Assembly: GCA_947500555.1 (NCBI GenBank) | Contig: CANMSE010000003.1 | Location: 62,001-126,000, forward strand | Length of the DNA stretch: 64,000 bases | DNA from: an uncultured Fulvivirga sp. | GTDB taxonomy: Bacteria > Bacteroidota > Bacteroidia > Cytophagales > Cyclobacteriaceae | Reading direction: 5' to 3' | Shown: positions 46,531 through 55,466 of the stretch, piece after piece | Position numbering within the stretch: position 1 is the stretch's first letter | How the letters are laid out: every line of letters begins with the position of its first letter | Notes under the pieces: generated by a model | What the model was told of the DNA's origin: nothing | The model's database searches: none | Seen by the model: the letters and a program-made list of their open reading frames with translations, nothing else | Program-made: the position numbers and the translations under genes

Positions 46531-46547
46531 ATATCTTGCTAAGATAT
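46531..46547. repeat. 7-bp inverted repeat ATATCTT-gct-AAGATAT
   Basis: A perfect 7-bp dyad with a 3-nt loop in the intergenic region after the TonB receptor gene and before the 151-aa secreted protein gene. It has no T-tract, so a weak terminator or an operator is equally possible; short AT palindromes also occur by chance. Confidence 0.35.
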
Positions 46548-46639
46548 TTACATTATGCTTGTCTAAAAGGCAGTTATAGCTTTTCTTCGAGGCTTTTAAT
46601 TTTTACCTAACTATAACTTAATAACTAATACATAGTACT

Positions 46640-47095
46640 ATGAGGAAAATGAAACTTTTATTTGCAGCATTTGTGATTGGATTTTGTGCGAATGTGGCTA
46701 ATGCGCAGGAAGAAGAAATTAGTGATGAGAATTTAAGAAGATATGCACTTTTAATGGAGACTGTAGATGCTATGAAATCTGAAATCAGTGTGTCTTTAAA
46801 CTCAATGATTAAAAATCAGGATGGCATGACAGGAAAGAGGTTTAGTGAACTTTCAAAAGGAGAGGGAGAGGCTGCTACCGAATTTGAAACTAAATTTATG
46901 GAGACTATTGAAGAAATGAAAAAGGAACGCATAGATGCCATAAAACAAGTGAATCAAATTTTAGCAACTAAAATGCTTCCTGACGGTGGTAAGGCTTATA
47001 AGGCAATAAAGTCGGCTATAAAATCAGACGATGCTGTTAAAGCACGTTACGAAGCTATACTAGCTAATGTTCAGGCGACTGGAGAGGGAGCATAG
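46640..47095 (+). CDS. secreted alpha-helical protein of unknown function (151 aa)
   Basis: Signal peptide MRKMKLLFAAFVIGFCANVANAQ, then a helical Glu/Lys-rich domain (ENLRRYALLMETVDAMKSEISVSL and TKFMETIEEMKKERIDAIKQ). No Cys in the mature part and no motif I recognise. Own transcription unit between a short dyad and a terminator at 47119. It is likely a periplasmic or surface structural protein, but no function is assigned. Confidence 0.75.
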   Translation: MRKMKLLFAAFVIGFCANVANAQEEEISDENLRRYALLMETVDAMKSEISVSLNSMIKNQDGMTGKRFSELSKGEGEAATEFETKFMETIEEMKKERIDAIKQVNQILATKMLPDGGKAYKAIKSAIKSDDAVKARYEAILANVQATGEGA

Positions 47096-47118
47096 TCTTT
47101 TCATATATAATAGGTTTT

Positions 47119-47145
47119 TAAAGGGTGCTTTAGGCACCCTTTTTC
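47119..47145 (+). terminator. intrinsic terminator after the 151-aa secreted protein gene
   Basis: AAAGGGTGC pairs with GCACCCTTT around a short T/A loop, followed by four more T. It lies about 24 bp past the stop codon. Confidence 0.85.
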
Positions 47146-47218
47146 ATACCATAGAAATTCAATGAATATTCGTAATATGCTTTCAATTTTTGTATCTTTT
47201 AGCCTTAAATAGTTGACT

Positions 47219-47830
47219 ATGTTTTCTGAAAATGAAATAGCTACAATGATTGAGGTGCCGGAGATACTTGATGCAGTTTCTGGTATGAGAAAAGACTTCA
47301 TAGAAAATGAAGCCAATTTTTTGGAGATATCTGAGCATGATTTTCTGTCCCTTGTTATGATGACACCTACTGTGGGTGTGGCTCTGGCTAACGGCACCAT
47401 TAGCTTATTTGAAGAATTAGCTCTTAATAAAATGGCTCGTAAAATGTCAAAAGGAGGCTTTTTTATGAAAGTAGATCCCGTAGCGCATGCCATGAAATTT
47501 TTAATTAAAAGCTTCGATCAATGGGAACTGCCGTTTTACGAGGTTATAAAGATATGTATGAAATCTACATTTGATATGAGCGTTCTAAGGGAGGTCGGAG
47601 CAAATGATTATGAATACAATATCCATAGTTTTGCACAAGAGTTAATGCAAGTACCATATGCCTTTGTGCGGTTCATTAGCTCATTCTTTCTTCATGATGA
47701 AGCAGAAATAGTTGATGAGCGGAGTATATCCAAAATAGAATACGATAAAATTGTTGACATAGGTAATAAATTAGAACTTGCTGACTATCTGATATTTACT
47801 TCTTTCTGTAAAACATTCAGGATTAAATAA
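47219..47830 (+). CDS. conserved cytosolic protein of unknown function (203 aa)
   Basis: I start at ATG 47219 (MFSENEIATMIEVPEILDAV) instead of the track TTG at 47213. The sequence is helical, mixed-charge and without signal or clear domain. Small hydrophobic stretches (FLSLVMMTPTVGVALANGTISLF) are too weak for membrane segments, and no catalytic motif is evident. Unknown function; it may be taxon-restricted. A weak hairpin-plus-T tract follows before the next gene. Confidence 0.7.
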   Translation: MFSENEIATMIEVPEILDAVSGMRKDFIENEANFLEISEHDFLSLVMMTPTVGVALANGTISLFEELALNKMARKMSKGGFFMKVDPVAHAMKFLIKSFDQWELPFYEVIKICMKSTFDMSVLREVGANDYEYNIHSFAQELMQVPYAFVRFISSFFLHDEAEIVDERSISKIEYDKIVDIGNKLELADYLIFTSFCKTFRIK

Positions 47831-47839
47831 TTAATTAAG

Positions 47840-47878
47840 CAGGCAACCTAAAATATTTTTTAATTTTGCCTGTTTTTT
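47840..47878 (+). terminator. weak hairpin with T-tract
   Basis: CAGGCAA pairs with TTGCCTG across an 18-nt AT-rich loop, followed by six T. The long loop makes it a weak terminator. It contains the TAATTTTG box described for the next gene. Confidence 0.35.
47861..47868 (+). promoter_or_regulatory. candidate -7 box TAATTTTG upstream of the 352-aa outer-membrane protein gene
   Basis: Exact TAnnTTTG match 14 bp before the ATG at 47883. No TTG -33 element was found, so support is low. Confidence 0.35.
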
Positions 47879-47882
47879 AATC

Positions 47883-48941
47883 ATGACTGCCCAAAAATCC
47901 AGATATTTCATTTTACTGGCTTCATTTATTGTTGCTCTTCAATTAAATGGGCAGAATAAAGATGAAAAAGCTTCTATACCCCTTGATCACTTTTATGCTA
48001 AACCTGATAATGTAAGCGCATTTCGTATTTTACTATCAAAGCTGCATTTTGGGCTATCAACGGGCTATGGCAGGACATTCTACAAGCAAGATCTTGATGG
48101 GTTTTCTATTTTACAGCAACAAGACAGTCCACCGCTGCTTTTTAGCAATGATATTGATGTGACTACTAATAATGTGACTAGTGGGTATAGGTATTGGTTT
48201 AATACAATAAATCAATCTGATGATGTTACAGTTGATCCTAACAATGACTTTTTGGTTAGTTCGGACACTACCGACCTTACCTTTCAGGCCCCAGGAACAA
48301 GTATTCCACTGCAACTCACCATTCATGTGGAATTTTTAGATCGCTATAAGATAGGTGGAGGTTTTATGTTTGAATACCATAGGCCAGGTGAGTTCTCTTC
48401 TAAGAATTTTGATGGTAGTATTGCCAGAATACAACCGAATTTTGGTAGCACATTTTATAAAAAGTACTTTCTATTGTTGGGAGGAAAAGTCTATCGTTAT
48501 TATAATTATGTACTTTCTATTGATACTCACATTGGTGCTTTCAACTTAACAAAGAAGTTTGACAAGGGGCTGATTCAAAAGGGTATATTTTTCAATATTG
48601 GTGCTACTGTTGAACGAGAACTGTCAGAGTATTTTACGGCTTTTATTCGACCTTCATATGATTTCAAAAACTTTACATTGAATCCGCCTGAGTCAGGCAG
48701 CTCAATTAACACTTCTATGAACGCTTTTTATCTTGGTGTAGGAGTTACTTACAGGATACCAGAATTGAAGAAATGTTTCATTGATAACTGCACCACCCAA
48801 GTCAATCATCAACATGGAAATAAGAAATACAGAAGCAGAATGCACCCCATTTTCAAGAAGCAAAACCCTCATCACGGAGAGAACTATCCGAGGCTCTTTA
48901 AGTACAAAAAGAAGAATAAGAAAAAGCTGCAGCCATATTGA
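47883..48941 (+). CDS. outer-membrane beta-barrel-like protein with basic C-terminal tail (352 aa)
   Basis: Start MTAQKSRYFILLASFIVALQLNGQ is a signal peptide. The following strands (LHFGLSTGYGRTFYK, YKIGGGFMFEYHR, YFTAFIRPSYDFKNFTL, MNAFYLGVGVTYRIPEL) look like a beta-barrel. After the barrel, about 60 residues are Lys/His/Arg-rich (QVNHQHGNKKYRSRMHPIF, then HHGENYPRLFKYKKKNKKKL) and probably disordered in the periplasm or on the surface. Two Cys (CFIDNC) sit just before the tail. Not a known porin family to me. The tail may bind nucleic acid, peptidoglycan or lipid A phosphates (speculation). Confidence 0.65.
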   Translation: MTAQKSRYFILLASFIVALQLNGQNKDEKASIPLDHFYAKPDNVSAFRILLSKLHFGLSTGYGRTFYKQDLDGFSILQQQDSPPLLFSNDIDVTTNNVTSGYRYWFNTINQSDDVTVDPNNDFLVSSDTTDLTFQAPGTSIPLQLTIHVEFLDRYKIGGGFMFEYHRPGEFSSKNFDGSIARIQPNFGSTFYKKYFLLLGGKVYRYYNYVLSIDTHIGAFNLTKKFDKGLIQKGIFFNIGATVERELSEYFTAFIRPSYDFKNFTLNPPESGSSINTSMNAFYLGVGVTYRIPELKKCFIDNCTTQVNHQHGNKKYRSRMHPIFKKQNPHHGENYPRLFKYKKKNKKKLQPY

Positions 48942-49050
48942 TTTTATTAATTCTTCTAATGATCGATTTTGATCTAAAATAAGGACGGATTTATCTAAAA
49001 ATACAATTAGGAAAGTCTAATTCCTTTTTTTATCAAACTGATAAGCGTAA

Positions 49051-49068
49051 TTGTACTTAAGAGTACAA
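49051..49068. promoter_or_regulatory. palindromic operator-like site TTGTACT-TAAG-AGTACAA
   Basis: Perfect 7-bp dyad with a 4-nt centre, 15 bp before the ATG of the DJ-1/TPR gene. Position and symmetry fit the operator of a dimeric repressor or a regulatory hairpin in the leader. No dedicated regulator gene is directly adjacent. Confidence 0.5.
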
Positions 49069-49083
49069 CTTGATTAATCATAT

Positions 49084-50337
49084 ATGAAGTCTATCGTCCT
49101 TAGTTTTATCGCAATGCTTTCATTTTTTTCAATTGAAGCACAAACAATGGAAAAGAAGAAATTGAATGTAGCAATCCTTCTATATGAAGGTGTAGAGTTA
49201 TTTGATTTTGCGGGACCTGGAGAAGTTTTTTCCATAGCACGCTACTTTAGCACTTATACGGATTTCAACGTTTTTACAGTTAGTGGATCAGGTGAAACTA
49301 TATTGAGTCAAACATTCCTTTCCGTAAACCCTAATTATTCAGTAGTTGATGCTCCTAAGCCCGATATTATTATTCTTCCAGGAGGCAGTTCCAGAAATGC
49401 TCATCAAGACATGAGAGTGATTAACTGGTTGAAGTCTAATTTTGAAAATTTAGACTATTTACTAACCGTATGTACTGGGGTTTTTATTGCTGAAAAAGCA
49501 GGTTTATTGAAAAATCATAGAGTAACGACTCACTGGGGTGCTAATTACTCTTTAAGTCAAAAGCAAGATGTGGAAGTAATAGCATGGACAAAATTTGTTG
49601 ACTCAGGAAAAATTATAACAAGCGGGGGAGTTTCTTCTGGAACAGAGGGTTCTCTCCATTTAGTTCAAAAAATATCTGGCATTCGCACAGCAAGTGAAGT
49701 TGCCAAATATATGGAATATGATAATTGGAAACCAAATATGGGTATCAAAGATTATAGAAATCCTTATACACAGATAATACCTTCTTTAGAATTAGAAGGG
49801 CATCATGTCCTAGATAGTTCATACTTTGGTGAAGTAGAAATGGCAGGATATGAGTTTATGAAAGCTGAAGAATGGAATAATGCTAGAGTTATTTTTGAAA
49901 ACTTAACTCATCATTTCCCTAAGGAACCATCAAATTATAATAATCTTGCTAAAGTTTATACCAAACTAGGTATTGTATCTCCCTTAAGTCAGGATGACTT
50001 CATGAAACTGATCCAAGCTGGAAGTTATGAACAGGTAGAAAGAGCAATCATCGAGGCTATGGGTAAGTGGCCTGAGTGGATAATATTTGATGAAAACAAT
50101 GTAATTGGGATGGGCTATAATTTATTAGCAGAGAGAAAGTATCAATCAGCAATTATCTTATTTAAGCTTATAGTATTGGCCTATCCCCAATCTTCAAATG
50201 CATACGACAGCCTAGCTGAAGGATACATGCTAATTGGTAATAGAGAACAAGCAGTGGAAAACTATAACAAATCCTTAGCACTTAATCCGAAGAACACTAA
50301 TGCAAAAGAAAAACTAAAAGAACTTGGAGCATCCTAA
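49084..50337 (+). CDS. secreted DJ-1/PfpI-domain protein fused to TPR repeats (417 aa)
   Basis: Signal peptide MKSIVLSFIAMLSFFSIEAQ, then a DJ-1/PfpI glutamine-amidotransferase-like domain at residues 27-210: KLNVAILLYEGVELFDFAGPGEVFSIA, IIILPGGSSRNA and the nucleophile Cys130 in LLTVCTGVFIAEKAGLL, with His150 in THWGANY. It resembles the GATase1-like domain fused to AraC regulators and isonitrile hydratase. Residues 260-417 form TPR repeats (AYDSLAEGYMLIGNREQAVENYNKSLALNPKNTNAKEKL). A secreted DJ-1-TPR fusion is unusual, and a role in the cell envelope, e.g. processing a small molecule or protein adduct, is inference. A palindrome lies upstream. Confidence 0.85.
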   Translation: MKSIVLSFIAMLSFFSIEAQTMEKKKLNVAILLYEGVELFDFAGPGEVFSIARYFSTYTDFNVFTVSGSGETILSQTFLSVNPNYSVVDAPKPDIIILPGGSSRNAHQDMRVINWLKSNFENLDYLLTVCTGVFIAEKAGLLKNHRVTTHWGANYSLSQKQDVEVIAWTKFVDSGKIITSGGVSSGTEGSLHLVQKISGIRTASEVAKYMEYDNWKPNMGIKDYRNPYTQIIPSLELEGHHVLDSSYFGEVEMAGYEFMKAEEWNNARVIFENLTHHFPKEPSNYNNLAKVYTKLGIVSPLSQDDFMKLIQAGSYEQVERAIIEAMGKWPEWIIFDENNVIGMGYNLLAERKYQSAIILFKLIVLAYPQSSNAYDSLAEGYMLIGNREQAVENYNKSLALNPKNTNAKEKLKELGAS

Positions 50338-50464
50338 AATTCAATATAAGGTAGATATAATTAAGATGACAATAGTACATTTTTCTCATATGCTTCGGAA
50401 CTATTTTTTATAATCTGAAGGGAGGGGTTCATAAGAGAATTGACTGACCAAATCAACTAATAGC

Positions 50465-52315
50465 TTACTCACCTTGAAGTTCTTCCAACCTTTTATTCAC
50501 ATCTACCATATAGATATCTTGATTACTTTTTGTGAATTGGAAAATAAGTTGATTTCCATCTAACCATCGTATATTACTCTCTTCCTCACGTGAATTTGTC
50601 AGACGTTCTGTTTTAAGCTCATTTCGTGAAAAGACGTAAATGTCAGGGAAGTTTTCAATATTATCGGAAGAAACAAATGCAATTGAAAGACCATCTGGAG
50701 AGTATTGGCCCCATTTGGCAGTTTTCATTCCAGTTTCTACTTGGAAGTATTTCCCACTACTAATTGAGTATTCGTAGATTTGATTTGCACCTTTGATTTT
50801 CCCATAAAATAAAAGCTTATCCCCTCCATAGGAATCTGTAGGAAATAGACTTGCTTTTTCATCCTTGAGGAGTTCCTTAGACTTTCCAGTGCTAAGATTA
50901 TGCATCCATATCTGATAGTTTGAATAGCTAGTTGTTGGGTCATGTGAAAATGCTACTAATTCACTATTTATCCAACAATATGGTCTGTTTATGCCACCAA
51001 TTTCAGTTATTTGACTTCTTTGATTGGTCAATAAATCAATCATCCAGAGGTTATTTGTATCGGTAGCTCCACCCTCACCATAAATGAAACATAGTTTATT
51101 TGATTGATCGGGTATCCAAGAAGGAAATAGAGCAACATGATGCTCATTAATAGGTGGAATAATCTGGATTTCTTTAGACACAGTATCAAACAGTATGATT
51201 TCATGCTTCTGATTATTATATGCAATCCTTTCACCAGATTGATTAATAATTGGATGAAATTGATGTTCCAGTAGTCTATCTGGGATTAAGCGTTGATCTT
51301 CATCATCAATAATTGAGAGTTTGTGGATTTGAGTATACTCCGTAGTAGCAGAAAATGCCAGATAATCCTGGTTTGGAGACCAAGCCATAGGATCCCATAT
51401 GACAATCACCTCTTTTTGTAACTCTAAATTAGCTGCCTGCTTTGATTCAAGATTATGAATCATAACATTCATTGCACCATCATGTGAGAAGTAAGCCACC
51501 CTATTAGTATTTCTATTTAAAGTTGGGCCAAATTCTTCAATGTTTTGGTTAGTAATTCTTTGTAAGTCTCCAGATACTAAGTCAGTTAGCCAGATATCGG
51601 TCATTTCTCCATTCCAAGTGCTATAAAATGAAACCTCGAGAGTTTTTTCAGACCATCGTGGTAACCATTCAAACCCGTCTTGACCATGAATTAATTGTCT
51701 TGTTTCATTTGATTCCAAATTCAATGCTTGAAGATGTCGAGTTGTTGACCCTCTTGGGCTATAGCCAATCCATTTGCCATCAAATGAAAAACCGAAATTG
51801 GTTTCGTTACCTTCAAAATCAGTCAATTGCGATTGTTTTCCAGTACTTAAATCAAGTAACCAAATACCTTTATTTTCAGTTTCTATATCAATTACCAACT
51901 TGTCCCCATCTGGTGACCAATTTGCATTGGACGCATTTTGATTCCATTCAGTGAGGTATTTTGTAGTTAGTATTTCGGTATTAATAATTGCTATCCTGGA
52001 TTGATTTTCTAAACCTTCTGTAAAAGTAATAAACTTATCATCTGGTGACCATTTTATGTTTTTCTTACTTCCTGATCCATCTGTAATTTGCTTTGATACC
52101 TTCGTTTCAAAATTGTATAAAAACACCTGCCAGCTACCGAATTCATTGCTGTTATACGCCATAAAACTTCCGTCATTGGAAAATCTGGGCTTCTCCTGAT
52201 TACCGGGTTCATTGGTTAATTTGATTAATGATAATTTATCTCTATTCTCCAAAAAAGAATCACAGTTTGCCGTTAAGAATACTACAAGAATTAGAAGTGC
52301 GAAATATAATTTCAT
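50465..52315 (-). CDS. TolB-like/PD40 beta-propeller lipoprotein (616 aa)
   Basis: Lipoprotein signal MKLYFALLILVVFLTANC (Cys18). The rest is made of about 10 PD40 repeats typical of TolB-type beta-propellers: KPRFSNDGSFMAYNS, NIKWSPDDKFITFTEG, NANWSPDGDKLVIDIE, LAWSPNQDYLAFSA-like and KWGQYSPDGLSIAFVSSD. Propellers of this kind bind proteins or peptides; some are fused to prolyl peptidases, but this one has no peptidase domain. It is convergent with the DJ-1-TPR gene and lies 57 nt after the serine hydrolase lipoprotein, so the two lipoproteins may be co-transcribed. Confidence 0.85.
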   Translation of the reverse strand: MKLYFALLILVVFLTANCDSFLENRDKLSLIKLTNEPGNQEKPRFSNDGSFMAYNSNEFGSWQVFLYNFETKVSKQITDGSGSKKNIKWSPDDKFITFTEGLENQSRIAIINTEILTTKYLTEWNQNASNANWSPDGDKLVIDIETENKGIWLLDLSTGKQSQLTDFEGNETNFGFSFDGKWIGYSPRGSTTRHLQALNLESNETRQLIHGQDGFEWLPRWSEKTLEVSFYSTWNGEMTDIWLTDLVSGDLQRITNQNIEEFGPTLNRNTNRVAYFSHDGAMNVMIHNLESKQAANLELQKEVIVIWDPMAWSPNQDYLAFSATTEYTQIHKLSIIDDEDQRLIPDRLLEHQFHPIINQSGERIAYNNQKHEIILFDTVSKEIQIIPPINEHHVALFPSWIPDQSNKLCFIYGEGGATDTNNLWMIDLLTNQRSQITEIGGINRPYCWINSELVAFSHDPTTSYSNYQIWMHNLSTGKSKELLKDEKASLFPTDSYGGDKLLFYGKIKGANQIYEYSISSGKYFQVETGMKTAKWGQYSPDGLSIAFVSSDNIENFPDIYVFSRNELKTERLTNSREEESNIRWLDGNQLIFQFTKSNQDIYMVDVNKRLEELQGE

Positions 52316-52372
52316 AGATCATAACAGCTTTAAAACTTTATTATTTTAATTCAGAAGCTTTGAAACTCATAA

Positions 52373-53785
52373 TTACCTATATTCAATTTGCTCTTTTAGC
52401 CATTGATGAACAACAACATTAAGAGATCCGCCTGGGCCAATGAATCCATCAATTCCACCTTTATTAGTCATCAATACATATCCAATGTTATTTTTCAGAT
52501 TTATTTCCGTAACGTGAGTACCGAGACCAGCTCCTGTGTGGCCAATCCAATCAGTATTGATAGCTGCTCCTCTCCAAACTAATCCTATGCTTGACTCGTA
52601 AGGTAACTGATTGTTTTCCGGTAGCGTTAAATCCAGCATTTCATCCACTGAACTTTGTTTTAAAATGCGATTTCCATTTAGCTCACCACCGTTTAATATT
52701 GCCGACAAATATTTTGACCAATCCAAAGGGGATGTGTATAAGCATTCAGCTGGATATAGATATAATACGAAAGGAGGAAAGACAGTACCACTATCTCTGC
52801 GGAAGATATCTGATATGTTATCTTGGTCTAAATCCGGATAAAAATAACTTGATTCATTCATTCCCAACGGGTCAAATATATATTGCGAAGTATAGTCATT
52901 AAAGTGTTGACTAGATATCTCTTCAACCAGATATCCAAGCAGGGTCATACCCAAATTTGAATTTTTTGTAATAGCCCCACCTGGTTTTTCATTCATCCAA
53001 ACTAACGGATTGTAAATGTCACTCTCGGGTGTTAGTACATCTTGAATTAATGGATGAAGTGAAATTGCATCGTGGGGTTCATAACCAAAAAAGACATCAT
53101 CAACTGTTTCTCCTACTATCGGGTTTGACATTGAAGATTCATGTTTAAGAAGCATTCTAGTGGTAATGACAATATCAGGAAAATTGGGGTTTCTTACTTG
53201 AAAACCTAAATAGTTACTGATGTCTTCATCTAAATCCAATACTCCCAAATCTACTTGCTGCATTACAGCGGTTGCCACCATCAATTTAGATACGGAAGCC
53301 ATTTTAAAAACGGTATTTACATTAGTAGCTTTTGTTAGAGCCTGGTCAATAAAACCTGCGGCATAGGAATGTTTTATCTCTCCATCCCTAATCATTGCGA
53401 AGGAGATTCCTGGCACAAATGGGTTTTCGCTAAGAAACGAATCAATGGCTTTATCAAGGTCGATTAATATCTTAAAATCATAAGTACTGGAGACTGAAAA
53501 GTTGTTCTTAGAAATTATAATTGGGCCTGTTTGCGATTCTGGAACAATTACTTCCACTTGCTCATCAGAAATACTACTAATTTGCGCTTCAACACCAGCG
53601 AACTGAACTTCTATATCTTTTGGTATCATACCAAAATTCAATCCTTGAATAATAATTGTCTCACCAGGTATTCCGAACTGCGGATTGATAGATAAAATCT
53701 CAGGTTCAGGTATTAATGATTCGCTAGATTCATCAGAACAACCAATTAATAATACACAAGCAAATAAAATATGTTTTCTCATCAC
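52373..53785 (-). CDS. IPT/TIG-domain lipoprotein with beta-lactamase-fold serine hydrolase (470 aa)
   Basis: Lipoprotein signal MMRKHILFACVLLIGC (Cys16). An IPT/TIG immunoglobulin-like domain (PEILSINPQFGIPGETIIIQGLNF) at about 27-105 leads to a serine hydrolase of the beta-lactamase/esterase/DD-peptidase family. The SxxK motif is Ser164-V-S-Lys167 (FKMASVSKLMVATAV), with TTRMLLKHESSMSN and the IGHTGAGLGTHV loop as the KTG-like motif. Substrate not determinable: cell-wall peptide, ester or D-amino-acid compounds are possible. This is not a typical resistance beta-lactamase. The upstream leader has an imperfect inverted repeat. Confidence 0.88.
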   Translation of the reverse strand: MMRKHILFACVLLIGCSDESSESLIPEPEILSINPQFGIPGETIIIQGLNFGMIPKDIEVQFAGVEAQISSISDEQVEVIVPESQTGPIIISKNNFSVSSTYDFKILIDLDKAIDSFLSENPFVPGISFAMIRDGEIKHSYAAGFIDQALTKATNVNTVFKMASVSKLMVATAVMQQVDLGVLDLDEDISNYLGFQVRNPNFPDIVITTRMLLKHESSMSNPIVGETVDDVFFGYEPHDAISLHPLIQDVLTPESDIYNPLVWMNEKPGGAITKNSNLGMTLLGYLVEEISSQHFNDYTSQYIFDPLGMNESSYFYPDLDQDNISDIFRRDSGTVFPPFVLYLYPAECLYTSPLDWSKYLSAILNGGELNGNRILKQSSVDEMLDLTLPENNQLPYESSIGLVWRGAAINTDWIGHTGAGLGTHVTEINLKNNIGYVLMTNKGGIDGFIGPGGSLNVVVHQWLKEQIEYR

Positions 53786-53788
53786 TTT

Positions 53789-53850
53789 AGGTTTTGAAGT
53801 ATTACAGAAGCCATTCTATTTTTATATAATGGCTATAAGTATTCAAACCT
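53789..53850. repeat. imperfect long inverted repeat upstream of the serine hydrolase gene
   Basis: AGGTTTTGAA...AGCCATT on the left pairs with AATGGCT...TTCAAACCT on the right, separated by a 12-nt AT-rich centre; the arms also carry the direct repeat AAGTATT. It sits 4 bp before the start codon of the minus-strand gene and could fold into a leader hairpin controlling translation. Confidence 0.45.
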
Positions 53851-54068
53851 ATAGTTATTAAATTAATATCCTCAGATAGAAATGTGTGGATAGAAGAAAT
53901 TGATACAACTATTAAAGTAATTTCTTATCCTGAATTGTATGGCTGAGCACTTGAAACTCGCCACTGCGTTGTATTAATTTACACTTGTTTGAGCACTCAA
54001 TCAGCTCATTTTAAGAACTCTTTTAACATGAAAACTTCATAATAGAGTAATGTTCGAGGCTTTGTTCC

Positions 54069-55466
54069 TTAGTTTTTAGAGTTGCTTATGAATTCTCTAG
54101 GTGTCATTTTGGTATACTTTTTAAAGGCTAAATTGAAGCTTGACTTTGACTTAAATCCACTTTTGTTGGCGATTGCTTCAATTGTAAATTTTTCATGATC
54201 AGGCCCTTTAAGTAAGTATTTCACTTGTTCGATTCTATAATAATTAATATAGTCGTAAAAACTCTTATTGAGAACATCATTTAAAATCACACTTAAATAT
54301 CTAGGATTGATATTCATCATTCTTGCAAGTTTATTAAGACTTAGTTCGGAATCGGTATATACTCTTTGGTCTTCCATGAGAGAAGTCAGATCAGATTGGT
54401 ATTTGGCAAGCTGTTTTTTAGATATCACCTCACTTCTATAATTGGTAGTTCTTCCTCGTAATAAAAAGAACTTTGGGTTTAAAAGTATTTCAATAACTAA
54501 CCAAATCAATATACCAGAAATCACATACCAAAGTGGGTTGTAATTGATAGTAATCAGGCCGAAATCATATAGCCAAAAATCAATAACAAGCATAATTCCC
54601 CAACTAAACAATAACGCAGTTATACCTAACAAAAATCTATTTAGCCATTTGGCCAGCCAGATATTATAACTAGCAAACATCTTCTTCCACTTTTTGAACA
54701 TTAGCCCTGCTGAAATTAGATAGATGCCACTGCCCGTAACGGTTATTAATTGCTCGTAATGACTAAATGTGGTTCCATGTGGTGAGCTCATAAATTGTTG
54801 TTGAAAGGCTTGTGAAGAAAATATAACAACAGAGTAAAATGAAAACATCAGTAGTGTTGGAAGAAAGTGAAGCCAGTACCAATTAATCCACTTAAATGGG
54901 ATTGACAACTGACTTTTTACATAAAAAAAGATCAAAGGCCCAGTAGATAAAACAAAAGAAATGGGAGTAAATAAACTTCTCCAATGTGAAGAATGACCAT
55001 TATGTGTATCATATAATTGATTTTGAAAAGCGAATAAAGAAAGTACCAAAATTATAAGTGGTAGGAAAACATTAGAAGATTTATTTCTAATCATTAGAAA
55101 TATTAAAAATAGAGATAACAATATGCTGATAAGAATAATTGGATAAAAAAACTTGCTATATAGGTTGTACAATTTTACTCCTCTAAATATTGGAGTAATT
55201 GCTTCATCTATATTTTTTGCATAACCATTCGTGTTTTTTACTAGGGGCATACTACAAGTTCCGCACCTCCCGTTTTTATTGAAGACCAGACTATCGCTTG
55301 GACATCCACATGGAGGACATCTATACCTCATGATACCTTTATTTTTAATCACAAACGAGTCATTAACCAACTGCTGAGTGCCCACAGCAAAGGAATATTC
55401 GGTTGTTACATTTAATGTAAAAAAAAATATTAAAAAAAGACAGTTGATTTTATAATCTAAACGCAT
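54069..55466 (-). CDS. membrane-integrated AraC-family regulator with N-terminal Cys cluster (465 aa)
   Basis: Domain order: hydrophobic signal or first helix (CLFLIFFFTLNV), then an extracytoplasmic Cys cluster C50-PP-C53-G-C55 ... C68-GT-C71, similar to the small heavy-metal-binding domain found in Bacteroidota transporters. About seven membrane helices follow from residue 103 to 345 (FFYPIILISILLSLFLIFL onward). The C-terminal AraC DNA-binding domain is at about 360-465 (LSLNKLARMMNINPRYLSVILNDVLNKSFYDYINYYRIEQV and the second HTH FTIEAIANKSGFKSKSSFNLAFKKYTKMTPREF). It probably senses a metal or redox signal outside and regulates genes directly from the membrane. A direct repeat upstream is a possible target. 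Confidence 0.85.
   Translation of the reverse strand: MRLDYKINCLFLIFFFTLNVTTEYSFAVGTQQLVNDSFVIKNKGIMRYRCPPCGCPSDSLVFNKNGRCGTCSMPLVKNTNGYAKNIDEAITPIFRGVKLYNLYSKFFYPIILISILLSLFLIFLMIRNKSSNVFLPLIILVLSLFAFQNQLYDTHNGHSSHWRSLFTPISFVLSTGPLIFFYVKSQLSIPFKWINWYWLHFLPTLLMFSFYSVVIFSSQAFQQQFMSSPHGTTFSHYEQLITVTGSGIYLISAGLMFKKWKKMFASYNIWLAKWLNRFLLGITALLFSWGIMLVIDFWLYDFGLITINYNPLWYVISGILIWLVIEILLNPKFFLLRGRTTNYRSEVISKKQLAKYQSDLTSLMEDQRVYTDSELSLNKLARMMNINPRYLSVILNDVLNKSFYDYINYYRIEQVKYLLKGPDHEKFTIEAIANKSGFKSKSSFNLAFKKYTKMTPREFISNSKN

Noticed and set aside
47101-47493. 130-aa minus-strand ORF
   Set aside because: It is antisense to the 203-aa gene and runs over a plus-strand terminator; low-complexity, no motif.
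51628-51954. 108-aa plus-strand ORF in the PD40 lipoprotein gene
   Set aside because: It is antisense to clear PD40 repeats and has no known domain.
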